A DNA stretch of 7,982 nt, taken from assembly GCA_028284565.1 (NCBI GenBank), contig JANQRM010000073.1, forward strand, positions 1 to 7,982, read 5' to 3'. The notes under the pieces were generated by a model. The model made no database searches. It worked only from the letters and a program-made list of their open reading frames with translations, and was not told the origin of the DNA. The DNA is from Anaerolineae bacterium (GTDB lineage Bacteria; Chloroflexota; Anaerolineae; Aggregatilineales; Phototrophicaceae). Shown in pieces: positions 1 to 6,249 of this stretch. The translations under genes and the position numbers were made by a program. Numbering within the stretch: position 1 is the first letter of the stretch; every line of letters starts with the position of its first letter.

Positions 1-683
1 AACTTGAGGGCTACAGTCGGACAATCGCTCATGATTTGCAATCTCCTCTGAGTGTCATTCCCATGAAGGTGAGCCTCGTTAAACGCTATCTGCCTCATAT
101 ACCGCCCAAAGCAGAAGAACATCTCAATGATATTGTCCAGCGGACTCATCATATGTCGGAGATGATTAATCAACTGTTGGTCTTGGCAAAGTTGCGCGAT
201 TCGACAGATACACTGATGCGCGTGAATACGGAAGCCTGTGTCCAAAATGCCCTGTCACGTTTCCCTGCAGTTGAAATGGGTGAGGTTAATATCTCCCTGC
301 CAGAGCAATACCCACGTGTCTTGGGTCAACAGCAGTGGATTGAAGAGGTCTTTGCCAATTTGATTAGCAATGCCATCAAATATATGGGCAATGCCAATCC
401 AAATCCAAGCATTGATATTCGGGTAAAGCCCCTATCGAATGAGCGACAGATTCGCTTTGAGGTCGAAGACAACGGCATAGGGATACAACCCGATGATCAG
501 ACGAAGCTATTTCAAATGTTCACCCGCCTTCATACGGTGGATGTCGAAGGCATCGGACTCGGCTTATCTATTGTGCAACGGATTGTGGCTCGGTTGAGCG
601 GGAAAGTTGGTGTGCATAGTGTGTTTGGCAAAGGGAGCATCTTTTGGTTCACACTCCCCAGTGCCGATTTCTCGATGATGTGA
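1..683 (+). CDS. Sensor histidine kinase, C-terminal part (5' end outside window)
   Basis: This is the kinase core of a two-component sensor, which autophosphorylates a histidine with ATP and passes the phosphate to a response regulator. The frame is open from position 3, and 226 codons are visible. The H-box reads AHDLQSPL, with the phospho-accepting His at 30-32, followed by the HisKA dimerisation helices (visible residues about 1-75). The HATPase_c domain follows: N-box NLISNAIKYM (first Asn at 357), D-box DNGIGI (468-485), an F-box-like LFQMFTRLH, and G-box GIGLGL (from 549). The protein ends soon after the usual FWFTLP strand, so the C-terminus looks complete and carries no receiver domain. 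The sensory part is cut off by the window edge. The H-box style recalls phytochrome- or GAF/PAS-linked kinases, but the signal cannot be told from here. No response regulator is adjacent downstream. A TTG at 36 is only a leucine inside the H-box, not a start. Confidence 0.95.
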   Translation, partial: LEGYSRTIAHDLQSPLSVIPMKVSLVKRYLPHIPPKAEEHLNDIVQRTHHMSEMINQLLVLAKLRDSTDTLMRVNTEACVQNALSRFPAVEMGEVNISLPEQYPRVLGQQQWIEEVFANLISNAIKYMGNANPNPSIDIRVKPLSNERQIRFEVEDNGIGIQPDDQTKLFQMFTRLHTVDVEGIGLGLSIVQRIVARLSGKVGVHSVFGKGSIFWFTLPSADFSMM

Positions 684-701
684 TGTTTTGATAAATAAGT
701 A

Positions 702-746
702 AGGGCGTAGAATTGCTGTGTCTACGCGCAACAGCTATACGCCCCT
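702..746. repeat. Imperfect GC-rich palindrome between convergent genes
   Basis: AGGGCGTA (702-709) pairs with TACGCCCCT (738-746, one extra C). Inside it, GCTGT (715-719) pairs with ACAGC (731-735). A competing stem joins GCGTAGA (705-711) to TCTACGC (721-727). The element lies between the ends of the histidine kinase and the minus-strand secreted protein gene. Read on the minus strand, it is followed by a T-rich stretch (complement of 691-701), so it could help end that transcript. No solid T-run follows on either strand. Its TAGGGGCGTA-type ends resemble short palindromic repeats scattered in many cyanobacterial and Chloroflexota genomes; that comparison is from memory. Confidence 0.6.
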
Positions 747-775
747 ACAAGGAATCGAACTTAAAAGGACATAAT

Positions 776-2170
776 CTACGGCTGTCCAATCCCCATATGG
801 AACGCCACGACATAATCCCCAAACGTGTTCATCCCAGAACTCCGCATCAAGAAATTAAAGAAGCCACCTTCCATGCCTTCTTCCAGCGGAAGGGTCAACA
901 TGGAGTCAAATTGATAGCCGCCTAAATCGGAACGTCCAGCGCGAGAGACATAAGTCCGTGACATACTTGAGGAATCGCCCCAGCAGAGCTCAGGATTGCC
1001 CGAATCGTCACAGGCGATGAACACACCATCGCTATCTTGAACGAATTCATACTGGCTATCGACCAACGCAATCAGAGGATCAAAGCGACTGGTCACGGAA
1101 ATCATATAAGCTGAGACAGGCACACCCGATGCCACCATACCCGGCGTGATTTCCACACTAAAGGGGTCGCCTGCACCATCTGCACTGGTCAACGCCATGC
1201 CTTCAAGTAGCAGGAGGAACTCGCCAGTTTGGTCGCCAAAGCCACCCACAACAATCGTGACATCCTCAAAGGCGAAACGGCTATTGTTGGCGAAGGGAAC
1301 TTGTGAATTGGTGTTGTTTGGCTCAATCAAGCCCGTGGTTGGGAGTTGCGCGGTAAAGGTGGCGGCATTGACATCATCATCCGTGCATAATCCACGTCCG
1401 TTTTCATCAAGCACCGCCAACACGGGATCGAAGCCATTGATACCCAATGCTGTAGCCGTATAAGTAAATCCAGAGCGCATCTGTACCACTGTTACCGGAA
1501 TACCATTCGTGATGGTTGTACCATTGTTACACTCGACCGTCATTCCGGCGGGTCCGGTAAAGGTGCTGTTGTTATTCGTGTTGGTGTCTGTGTTGTTATT
1601 AGACGAACCGTTGTTGTTGGGAAGAGGAACGGGTGGACCATCAGGAACAATCCCCACCATCTCGACGGCATCAATTTCGTTCCAGTCACCCGTGAGCGAT
1701 TGATCGAGGTTGATTTGAATCCCATAGATATAAGGGATATTGGCGAGGTTGAGGTCAATCGTCAAAACACCGGGGCAAGGTGTGCCGGGGTCGGCACTCC
1801 CACGCACGGGAAGCGGTTCGCTCCCATCAGCAGGGATAAGCGCAATCCCTGTAATCGCACCCGGATTAAAGGTCTGGTAGATATTCACCTGAGTCGGAGT
1901 CACTGCCACATCATAATAGACGTTGAGTGTCTCGACGCTGTTGTTACTTAGAGAAGCCCATGCGGTTGGTGCATCGGCACAGACTCCCGTGTCGGGTTCG
2001 CCGGTGGCTTGCATGGCGTTCCAGTTGGTTGCAGTATATTCACTTGTGGCATCGGCTGAGCTTGCCCATTGGCGTAGTGTGGCTTCATCAGGGTCTTCGA
2101 CCTGTGCGAAAGTGGGGACAAGACTCAACATCAAAACGATTATCAGTAGCAAACTTAATTTCAATTTCAT
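776..2170 (-). CDS. Secreted protein: discoidin-like domain, Asn-rich linker, two PPC-like repeats
   Basis: Exported protein of 464 residues and unknown role, probably extracellular binding. Residues 1-22 form a Sec signal peptide: basic KLK, a long Leu/Ile core, and PTFA before Q23, a good signal peptidase I site; no lipobox Cys is present. Residues about 27-174 look like a discoidin-type beta-sandwich (conserved-looking WASSADATSEY and NAMQATGEPDT stretches, NEIDAVEMVG at the end), with C64 and C132 able to form a disulfide. A Pro/Asn/Ser/Thr linker follows (about 175-205). Two related beta-rich units make up the rest: FDPVLAVLD (247-255) with CTDDD, and FDPLIALVD (363-371) with ACDDS. This is the pattern of PPC-type pre-peptidase domains, whose Asp clusters may bind calcium. 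No catalytic domain is seen. The start ATG is preceded on the minus strand by AGGAG (2183-2187), 12 nt away, with an AAGG nearer. The gene converges on the histidine kinase and lies behind the 2268-2753 gene on the same strand. Confidence 0.9.
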   Translation of the reverse strand: MKLKLSLLLIIVLMLSLVPTFAQVEDPDEATLRQWASSADATSEYTATNWNAMQATGEPDTGVCADAPTAWASLSNNSVETLNVYYDVAVTPTQVNIYQTFNPGAITGIALIPADGSEPLPVRGSADPGTPCPGVLTIDLNLANIPYIYGIQINLDQSLTGDWNEIDAVEMVGIVPDGPPVPLPNNNGSSNNNTDTNTNNNSTFTGPAGMTVECNNGTTITNGIPVTVVQMRSGFTYTATALGINGFDPVLAVLDENGRGLCTDDDVNAATFTAQLPTTGLIEPNNTNSQVPFANNSRFAFEDVTIVVGGFGDQTGEFLLLLEGMALTSADGAGDPFSVEITPGMVASGVPVSAYMISVTSRFDPLIALVDSQYEFVQDSDGVFIACDDSGNPELCWGDSSSMSRTYVSRAGRSDLGGYQFDSMLTLPLEEGMEGGFFNFLMRSSGMNTFGDYVVAFHMGIGQP

Positions 2171-2210
2171 ATGCCTGACCTTCTCCTAACAGTTGAATAC
2201 GATACTTTCT

Positions 2211-2240
2211 ATTGTAGGAGAAAAGGCAAATCACAAACAA
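2211..2240 (-). promoter_or_regulatory. Candidate sigma-70 promoter of the secreted protein gene
   Basis: Reading the minus strand, TTGTTT (complement of 2235-2240) and TACAAT (complement of 2211-2216) are separated by 18 bp. They lie about 40-70 nt upstream of the ATG at 2170, which leaves a leader of roughly 35 nt containing the AGGAG site. The -10 box matches five of six consensus positions, while the -35 box is weaker. The position fits independent transcription of the secreted protein gene. Confidence 0.5.
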
Positions 2241-2267
2241 AAGGTTTTGGCGAATTTTTGCAAGTTT

Positions 2268-2753
2268 TTATGGGTTGCTGTTTTGATGACCCATGAAGAG
2301 TTGCGCCAGTTGATGTTCTTGAGTTTTGCGGGCATCTGCTTCCCCCGCAATTTTTTGCTGGAAATCACGGAATTCGGTCTCTGCAAAGCCAGCCCAACCA
2401 CTCACTTGAATGGCAAAGAAGGAGACACCTTCCGGGTCCCAGTCGCTTTCTTGGGCGGCTTGCGCCAGCTTATGTACCAGAAAGGCAGACGCTTCAGCTG
2501 TGGACATGCCAAAAGGTCCGGTGCGTTTGCGGGCTTCGTGGGCATAGTCCCCCGCTTTTTTGCTGATGGCTTTCAGTTGGTCGAGGTCTTGGCTCTCGTC
2601 AATCTGGTTGGCAAAGTCAGCTAAACCCGCTTTGGAGAGAATCCGTACAAGGGCAGGTTTGGCTTGTTCCCACGCGCACCAGTTAACAAATTGTTGAATA
2701 ACTGCGTTGGGCAAGGTGTCTTTACCAAGATGTTCTAGGAGATTTGTACTCAT
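2268..2753 (-). CDS. Hypothetical protein, 161 aa, alpha-helical, cytoplasmic
   Basis: I do not recognise the family. The protein is soluble, with no signal peptide or membrane segment, and is predicted almost wholly helical. An N-terminal part (about 1-50) carries Trp25, Cys26 and Trp28. A charged KKAGDYAHEARKR stretch follows (about 65-77), then Ala-rich helices (STAEASAFLVHKLAQAAQ, 84-101) and an aromatic-rich segment (SFFAIQVSGWAGF, 111-123). The C-terminus is Gln/His-rich. The spacing of Ala-rich helices loosely recalls small helical immunity or DUF proteins, but nothing here proves that. The ATG at 2751-2753 has no clear Shine-Dalgarno site; only a weak GGATG lies upstream. The gene runs towards the secreted protein gene 97 bp away, and divergently from the DUF177 gene. 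It is real rather than a shadow: it has an even, protein-like composition along its length, whereas the overlapping plus-strand frame (2193-2624) is Cys/Phe/Arg-rich and matches nothing. Confidence 0.75.
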   Translation of the reverse strand: MSTNLLEHLGKDTLPNAVIQQFVNWCAWEQAKPALVRILSKAGLADFANQIDESQDLDQLKAISKKAGDYAHEARKRTGPFGMSTAEASAFLVHKLAQAAQESDWDPEGVSFFAIQVSGWAGFAETEFRDFQQKIAGEADARKTQEHQLAQLFMGHQNSNP

Positions 2754-2926
2754 GAAAGCGCATCATCCATCTAGTGAAATCATTTAACGCATCATAGCAT
2801 ATCTAAGGATATTGCACTCATGACGTTATGTTAGGAAATTGTAACGACTATAAGCCGAAATGTTAGCTCCCAAATATAAAAGTTGTAAAAATAGTTTGAT
2901 TATGGTTTCAAAATTCGCCAATTTGC
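2754..2926. other. AT-rich divergent intergenic region
   Basis: This spacer lies between the divergent 161-aa gene and the DUF177 promoter. It is visibly AT-rich, with oligo-A and oligo-T stretches near 2870-2920. For the minus-strand gene, possible -10 boxes are TATGAT (complement of 2792-2797) and TATAGT further upstream, but neither has a convincing -35 box. No ORF, RNA gene or riboswitch-like fold was seen. Confidence 0.4.
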
Positions 2927-2956
2927 TTGACATTGCCTTCTGAATTTTCATATAAT
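2927..2956 (+). promoter_or_regulatory. Near-consensus sigma-70 promoter for the DUF177 gene
   Basis: A perfect TTGACA (2927-2932) and a perfect TATAAT (2951-2956) are separated by 18 bp. Transcription should begin near 2962-2965, giving a leader of about 60 nt before the GTG at 3023. This is the strongest promoter in the window and fits a highly expressed housekeeping unit. It also shows that translation cannot begin at the TTG at 2927, which is the -35 box itself. Confidence 0.88.
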
Positions 2957-3004
2957 CTTCATTGTAATATGTTTCATTTCATCAATTTCAGCTCAAATCC
3001 CATC

Positions 3005-3013
3005 GAAGAAGGG
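3005..3013 (+). promoter_or_regulatory. Shine-Dalgarno site that decides the DUF177 start
   Basis: GAAGAAGGG lies 9 nt before the GTG at 3023-3025. The other in-frame candidates, ATG 2969 and TTG 3062, have no comparably placed site, and ATG 2969 would sit only a few bases after the predicted transcription start. Confidence 0.65.
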
Positions 3014-3022
3014 TCGAAACTA

Positions 3023-3550
3023 GTGAAATCGAAGTCGGGGAGCTATCTAAACAATCGAGTTTTGAAGCTCAACGTTGGTTTTTTGTTATCTACACGCATT
3101 GGAACCAGCCACAACTCCGAATTTGATATTCCCGAACCCATTAAAGTTGCCGACGATTTAATTATCGACAACTTGACAGGTGACCTCCGGATGACCGTAA
3201 CCAAAGAGGGCATTTTGGTACAAGCAGAATTGGATACCCAAGTCCCCATTACCTGTTCACGGTGCTTAGATGATATTGCTCAGCCTTTCCATATTCATTT
3301 AGAAGAGCTTTATGCAACCAACGCAACTGTCCCAACCGAGTTTTCGATTGGCGCAGATGGGATTTTAGATTTGTCGCCACTCATTCGGGCTGAGATCTTG
3401 CTCGACACGTCCCAACGTCATCTCTGCCGAGAGGACTGTCAGGGGATTTGTCCGGTCTGTGGAATTAACCGAAATGATGAAACCTGCGATTGCGTCACTG
3501 AACACATTGACCCACGACTCGCGGTCTTGAAGCAACTCTTAGAGGAGTAA
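3023..3550 (+). CDS. yceD: DUF177/YceD family protein (ribosome-biogenesis associated)
   Basis: This family is linked to 23S rRNA accumulation and large-subunit assembly and is normally encoded just before rpmF (ribosomal protein L32). From the GTG start the protein has 175 residues, a normal family length. The opening LKLNVGFLL followed by EFD matches the usual family N-terminus. A CSRCLD motif (C78, C81) follows, and then the diagnostic C-terminal block LCREDCQGICPVCG with C135, C139, C143 and C146, and CDC (C155, C157). These cysteines look able to hold a metal. GTG 3023 is chosen because of the GAAGAAGGG site upstream; the frame is open back to 2927, but that start is the promoter -35 box. 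The sigma factor gene follows 113 bp later, with no terminator seen between, so co-transcription is possible. rpmF is not present downstream, which is unusual. The symbol is by family. Confidence 0.85.
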   Translation: MKSKSGSYLNNRVLKLNVGFLLSTRIGTSHNSEFDIPEPIKVADDLIIDNLTGDLRMTVTKEGILVQAELDTQVPITCSRCLDDIAQPFHIHLEELYATNATVPTEFSIGADGILDLSPLIRAEILLDTSQRHLCREDCQGICPVCGINRNDETCDCVTEHIDPRLAVLKQLLEE

Positions 3551-3574
3551 CCAATCACATTCGCGTAGGAAATC

Positions 3575-3596
3575 GTGTGGTGTAGGCACGCCACAC
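3575..3596 (+). other. Hairpin between the DUF177 and sigma factor genes
   Basis: GTGTGGTGT (3575-3583) pairs with ACGCCACAC (3588-3596) over nine pairs, including one G-T wobble, with an AGGC loop. No T-run follows; the next bases are AATCCCTTCC. It is therefore not a standard intrinsic terminator. It could stabilise the 3' end of the upstream message, act as a partial attenuator ahead of the sigma gene, or be a short palindromic repeat. Confidence 0.5.
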
Positions 3597-3650
3597 AATC
3601 CCTTCCGATTGTTCTACACAAGTTAACTGTTTATTTAGTTTATCGTTTTT

Positions 3651-3656
3651 GGGAGG
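3651..3656 (+). promoter_or_regulatory. Shine-Dalgarno site that decides the sigma factor start
   Basis: GGGAGG stands 7 nt before the TTG at 3664-3666. The longer in-frame start, TTG at 3649, overlaps this site and has none of its own. Confidence 0.75.
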
Positions 3657-3663
3657 TAATATC

Positions 3664-4776
3664 TTGACTGATTTCGATGGTAACTTCAATACCGATTTAG
3701 ATGTCAATGCGCTACCTTATTTGAACGAATCCGATTCCGACGATGATTCCTACAACAACCTCTATTTTGAGGAATCGGAAGAATTATTATTTGAAGAAGA
3801 TTTTAACGCCGAAGAAGTCGAAGAAGATTTAGAAGATGAGGATATTGATCCGAATCTTGATTTAACGGGCATAGCGTCGAGTGATACGGTAGGGCTGTAT
3901 CTGAAAGAGATGGCGCGCGTCCCGTTACTCAATACCGAAGAAGAAGTTGAATTGGCGATGCGTTTGGAAGCCGGGCGCGATGCCGAGAAGAAGCTTGTCA
4001 AAAAGCCAGAGCATAAGCGTGCCGCCGAATGGAAATTCCTCATTCAAGATGGCATTAATGCGCGTGAACATCTCATCAAAGCCAATACGCGCCTCGTCGT
4101 TTCCATTGCCAAAAAATATATGACTCGCGGCATCCCCTTCCTTGACCTCATTCAAGAAGGCAACTTGGGCTTGATGAAAGCAGTCGAGAAGTTCGATTAT
4201 CGTCGTGGATATCGCTTTAGTACCTATGCAACATGGTGGATTCGCCAGACGATTACCCGTGCAATTGCTGACCAAGGACGGACGATTCGTGTGCCTGTGC
4301 ATATGAGTGATCGCATCCGTAATTTGTATCGGGTTGCGCGTGACCTTGAACAGAAAATCGGGCGTAAACCCTCAGTGGAAGAAATTGCCGAAGCCATGGA
4401 CATTGAACCGCGCAAAGTCCAATGGATGCTTAAAGTCTCATGGCAACCCCTCAGCCTTGAACATCCTGTCGGCGAAGATGAAGATAGCGAACTCGGCAAC
4501 TTTATCGAAAATGATTCCTTGCCCTCTCCGGCGGAGACCGCCCACAACAAACTCTTGAAAGAAAAAATCGAAGAATTGCTTGCCACCTTGAACCCGCGTG
4601 AAGCCCGTATCTTGCGCCTGCGCTTTGGCTTGCAAAATGGACGAAGCTATACCCTCGAAGAAGTTGGTCAAAAATTTGGGCTAACCCGTGAGCGCATTCG
4701 ACAGATTGAAGGACGTGCCTTGCGTCGCCTGCGTCACCCACGTCGGAGTCGCCAACTCAAGGACTATCTGAGTTAA
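3664..4776 (+). CDS. rpoD: RNA polymerase sigma factor, primary (RpoD/SigA) type
   Basis: Directs RNA polymerase to -35/-10 promoters. From the TTG start the protein has 370 residues. The first 67 are extremely acidic (27 Asp/Glu, no Lys or Arg) in place of a recognisable region 1.1. Region 1.2 is at about 73-104 ([18 protein letters not shown]). Sigma-2 is at about 134-204, with [35 protein letters not shown] and the promoter-melting and -10 recognition stretch [17 protein letters not shown]. Sigma-3 is at about 213-288. Sigma-4 is at about 302-357, with the -35-binding helix-turn-helix [20 protein letters not shown], and the protein ends [13 protein letters not shown]. Regions 2.4 and 4.2 match primary sigma factors almost letter for letter, so it should read TTGACA/TATAAT promoters like the one at 2927. 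Many Chloroflexota and Cyanobacteria carry several such paralogues, so a group 2 (non-essential) sigma cannot be excluded. No clear own promoter is seen; an intrinsic terminator follows. Confidence 0.95.
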   Translation: MTDFDGNFNTDLDVNALPYLNESDSDDDSYNNLYFEESEELLFEEDFNAEEVEEDLEDEDIDPNLDLTGIASSDTVGLYLKEMARVPLLNTEEEVELAMRLEAGRDAEKKLVKKPEHKRAAEWKFLIQDGINAREHLIKANTRLVVSIAKKYMTRGIPFLDLIQEGNLGLMKAVEKFDYRRGYRFSTYATWWIRQTITRAIADQGRTIRVPVHMSDRIRNLYRVARDLEQKIGRKPSVEEIAEAMDIEPRKVQWMLKVSWQPLSLEHPVGEDEDSELGNFIENDSLPSPAETAHNKLLKEKIEELLATLNPREARILRLRFGLQNGRSYTLEEVGQKFGLTRERIRQIEGRALRRLRHPRRSRQLKDYLS

Positions 4777-4801
4777 CTCCCAACATAGAATCAATTCAAA
4801 G

Positions 4802-4826
4802 GGCAGTTCAGACGGACTGCCTTTTT
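4802..4826 (+). terminator. Intrinsic terminator after the sigma factor gene
   Basis: GGCAGTTC (4802-4809) pairs with GGACTGCC (4814-4821) over eight pairs, including one G-T wobble, with an AGAC loop, and TTTTT (4822-4826) follows directly. It lies 25 bp after the sigma stop codon and closes the DUF177-sigma block. Confidence 0.92.
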
Positions 4827-4852
4827 GATTCCGCGCAAGATAGGGGTATGAT
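4825..4852 (+). promoter_or_regulatory. Candidate promoter for the radical SAM gene, overlapping the terminator tail
   Basis: TTGATT (4825-4830) and TATGAT (4847-4852) are separated by 16 bp. The -35 box begins in the T-tract of the upstream terminator. The transcript would start near 4859, leaving a leader of about 20 nt with an AAAAGGA ribosome site. Confidence 0.55.
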
Positions 4853-4879
4853 GTCTAAGAGACAACTAAAAGGAAAACG

Positions 4880-6181
4880 ATGTCATCCTCAACAACATGG
4901 TCGCCTCCTGCCTTCCATATCATGGTGAAACCACGCGGAGCGATCTGCAATCTCGATTGCAAATATTGTTACTTTCTCTCGAAGGAACGCTTGTATCCCA
5001 ATAGCGATTTCCGCATGAGCGAAACCTTGCTTGAGGAATATACGCGCCAATACATCGACGCCCAACAAGTCGCCGACGTGACCTTTGCATGGCAAGGGGG
5101 CGAACCCACTCTCATGGGACTCGACTTCTTCCAACAAGCCGTAAGCTATCAGCAGAAGCATAAGCGTGATGGGATGCGAATTCATAATGCCCTCCAAACC
5201 AATGCTGTGACTTTAGATAAAGACTGGTGTGACTTCTTCAAAGAACATAACTTTCTTATCGGAGCCAGTTTAGACGGTCCCCAAGCCTTGCATGATGCCT
5301 ATCGGGTGGATAAAGGTGGTGCGCCGACCTTCGACAAAGTGATGAGAGGCATCGAACTGCTCCAAAAGCATCAGGTGGAATTCAACATCCTTACGACAGT
5401 TCATGCCGCCAATGCCGACTATCCCCTTGAGATTTATCGCTTCATTCGGGATGAGATTCCTGCACACTTCATGCAATTCATTCCCATCGTGGAGCGTGAT
5501 AATCAGACGGGTTTTCAAGAAGGTAACACCGTCACGGAGCGCAGTGTCACAGCAGAGCAGTATGGTCAATTTCTGACAACAATATTTGATGAATGGGTGC
5601 GTCGAGATGTGGGGCGTGTCTTCGTGCAGATATTTGATGTCGCTCTCGCGACATGGACAGACAATCCGCCGGGCTTATGTATCTTCGATGAGACCTGTGG
5701 GGTGGCGTTGGCAATGGAGCATAATGGGGACGTCTTTAGTTGCGATCATTATGTCGAGCCAGATTATAAGCTGGGCAATATTGTCGATATTCCGCTGAAT
5801 AAAATTGTCATCCAAGACAAGCAACAGCAATTTGGCATGGCAAAGCGAGATACTCTGCCTCAATATTGTCTGGATTGTGAAGTGCGTTTTGTCTGCAATG
5901 GCGGATGTCCGAAGAATCGCTTTATCGAGACACCTGATGGGGATGCTGGTTTGAATTATCTCTGTGCAGGCTATCGGCACTTTTTCAATCATATTGATGA
6001 ACCCATGCGGTTTATGGCGAATCAACTGGCACACCAACGCGCACCGGCTGATGTGATGTTTTACATGAGACAACAGGATATTCAGCTGGAAAAGGCATTG
6101 GATCATGCGGGACGCAACGACCCTTGCCCCTGTGGAAGTGGAAAGAAATTCAAACGGTGTCATGGGCGTAGACGGTCATAA
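4880..6181 (+). CDS. Radical SAM/SPASM enzyme, anaerobic sulfatase-maturase family, with C-terminal SEC-C motif
   Basis: Family members use S-adenosylmethionine and three [4Fe-4S] clusters to oxidise an active-site Cys or Ser of a client sulfatase to formylglycine in the cytoplasm, without oxygen. The 433-residue protein opens with FHIMVKPRGAICNLDCKYCY, giving the radical SAM cluster C23, C27 and C30. WQGGEPTLMG (71-80) is the SAM-binding GGEP motif. The SPASM cysteines are all present and spaced as in characterised anSMEs: C267, C273, C288, C330, C333, C339, C343 and C362. C288 is followed by Asp289, the position of the proposed catalytic base. Residues 411-430 add a SEC-C zinc motif (GRNDPCPCGSGKKFKRCHG: C416, C418, C427, H428), otherwise best known from the SecA tail. 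The ATG has AAAAGGA 5 nt upstream. No sulfatase gene is in the window, so the client is elsewhere or may be a different protein or peptide. Confidence is high for family and lower for substrate. Confidence 0.92.
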   Translation: MSSSTTWSPPAFHIMVKPRGAICNLDCKYCYFLSKERLYPNSDFRMSETLLEEYTRQYIDAQQVADVTFAWQGGEPTLMGLDFFQQAVSYQQKHKRDGMRIHNALQTNAVTLDKDWCDFFKEHNFLIGASLDGPQALHDAYRVDKGGAPTFDKVMRGIELLQKHQVEFNILTTVHAANADYPLEIYRFIRDEIPAHFMQFIPIVERDNQTGFQEGNTVTERSVTAEQYGQFLTTIFDEWVRRDVGRVFVQIFDVALATWTDNPPGLCIFDETCGVALAMEHNGDVFSCDHYVEPDYKLGNIVDIPLNKIVIQDKQQQFGMAKRDTLPQYCLDCEVRFVCNGGCPKNRFIETPDGDAGLNYLCAGYRHFFNHIDEPMRFMANQLAHQRAPADVMFYMRQQDIQLEKALDHAGRNDPCPCGSGKKFKRCHGRRRS

Positions 6182-6201
6182 TGCAACATAACTCCCTAAT
6201 A

Positions 6202-6218
6202 TGACGTATAGTGACGTA
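6202..6218. repeat. Direct repeat TGACGTA x2, 10-bp period
   Basis: TGACGTA occurs at 6202-6208 and again at 6212-6218, so the two copies lie on the same face of the helix. They sit 32-48 bp before the ATG of the 2TM gene. A possible -10 box (TATAGT, 6207-6212) overlaps them, but no good -35 box was found. This could be a regulator site or chance. Confidence 0.35.
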
Positions 6219-6236
6219 AAGGAGCTGAACACAATC

Positions 6237-6243
6237 GGGGAGG
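6237..6243 (+). promoter_or_regulatory. Shine-Dalgarno site that decides the 2TM gene start
   Basis: GGGGAGG lies 6 nt before the ATG at 6250-6252. The in-frame TTG at 6244 directly abuts this site and is too close to be used. Confidence 0.8.
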
Positions 6244-6249
6244 TTGAAG

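Noticed and set aside
713..925. Plus-strand 70-codon open frame across the palindrome
   Set aside because: It begins inside the palindrome and then runs antisense to the end of the secreted protein gene; no ribosome site or family features.
2226..2262. Possible terminator after the 161-aa gene (GCAAA/TTTGC and oligo-A/T stretches)
   Set aside because: The stem is short and AT-rich with a long loop; not distinguishable from chance in AT-rich DNA.
2193..2624. Plus-strand 143-codon open frame
   Set aside because: It is antisense to the 2268-2753 gene, has no ribosome site, and its composition (Cys, Phe, Arg and Gly rich) is not protein-like for this genome.
2969..2971. ATG as the start of the DUF177 gene
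   Set aside because: It lies about 5-7 nt after the predicted transcription start, with no Shine-Dalgarno site; the added residues are not family-like.
3575..3596. Hairpin as an intrinsic terminator of the DUF177 gene
   Set aside because: The stem is good, but the following bases are AATCCCTTCC with no T-run.
5675..6163. Minus-strand 162-codon open frame
   Set aside because: It lies entirely opposite the radical SAM gene, whose motifs are intact through this region; the antisense translation shows no recognisable domain.
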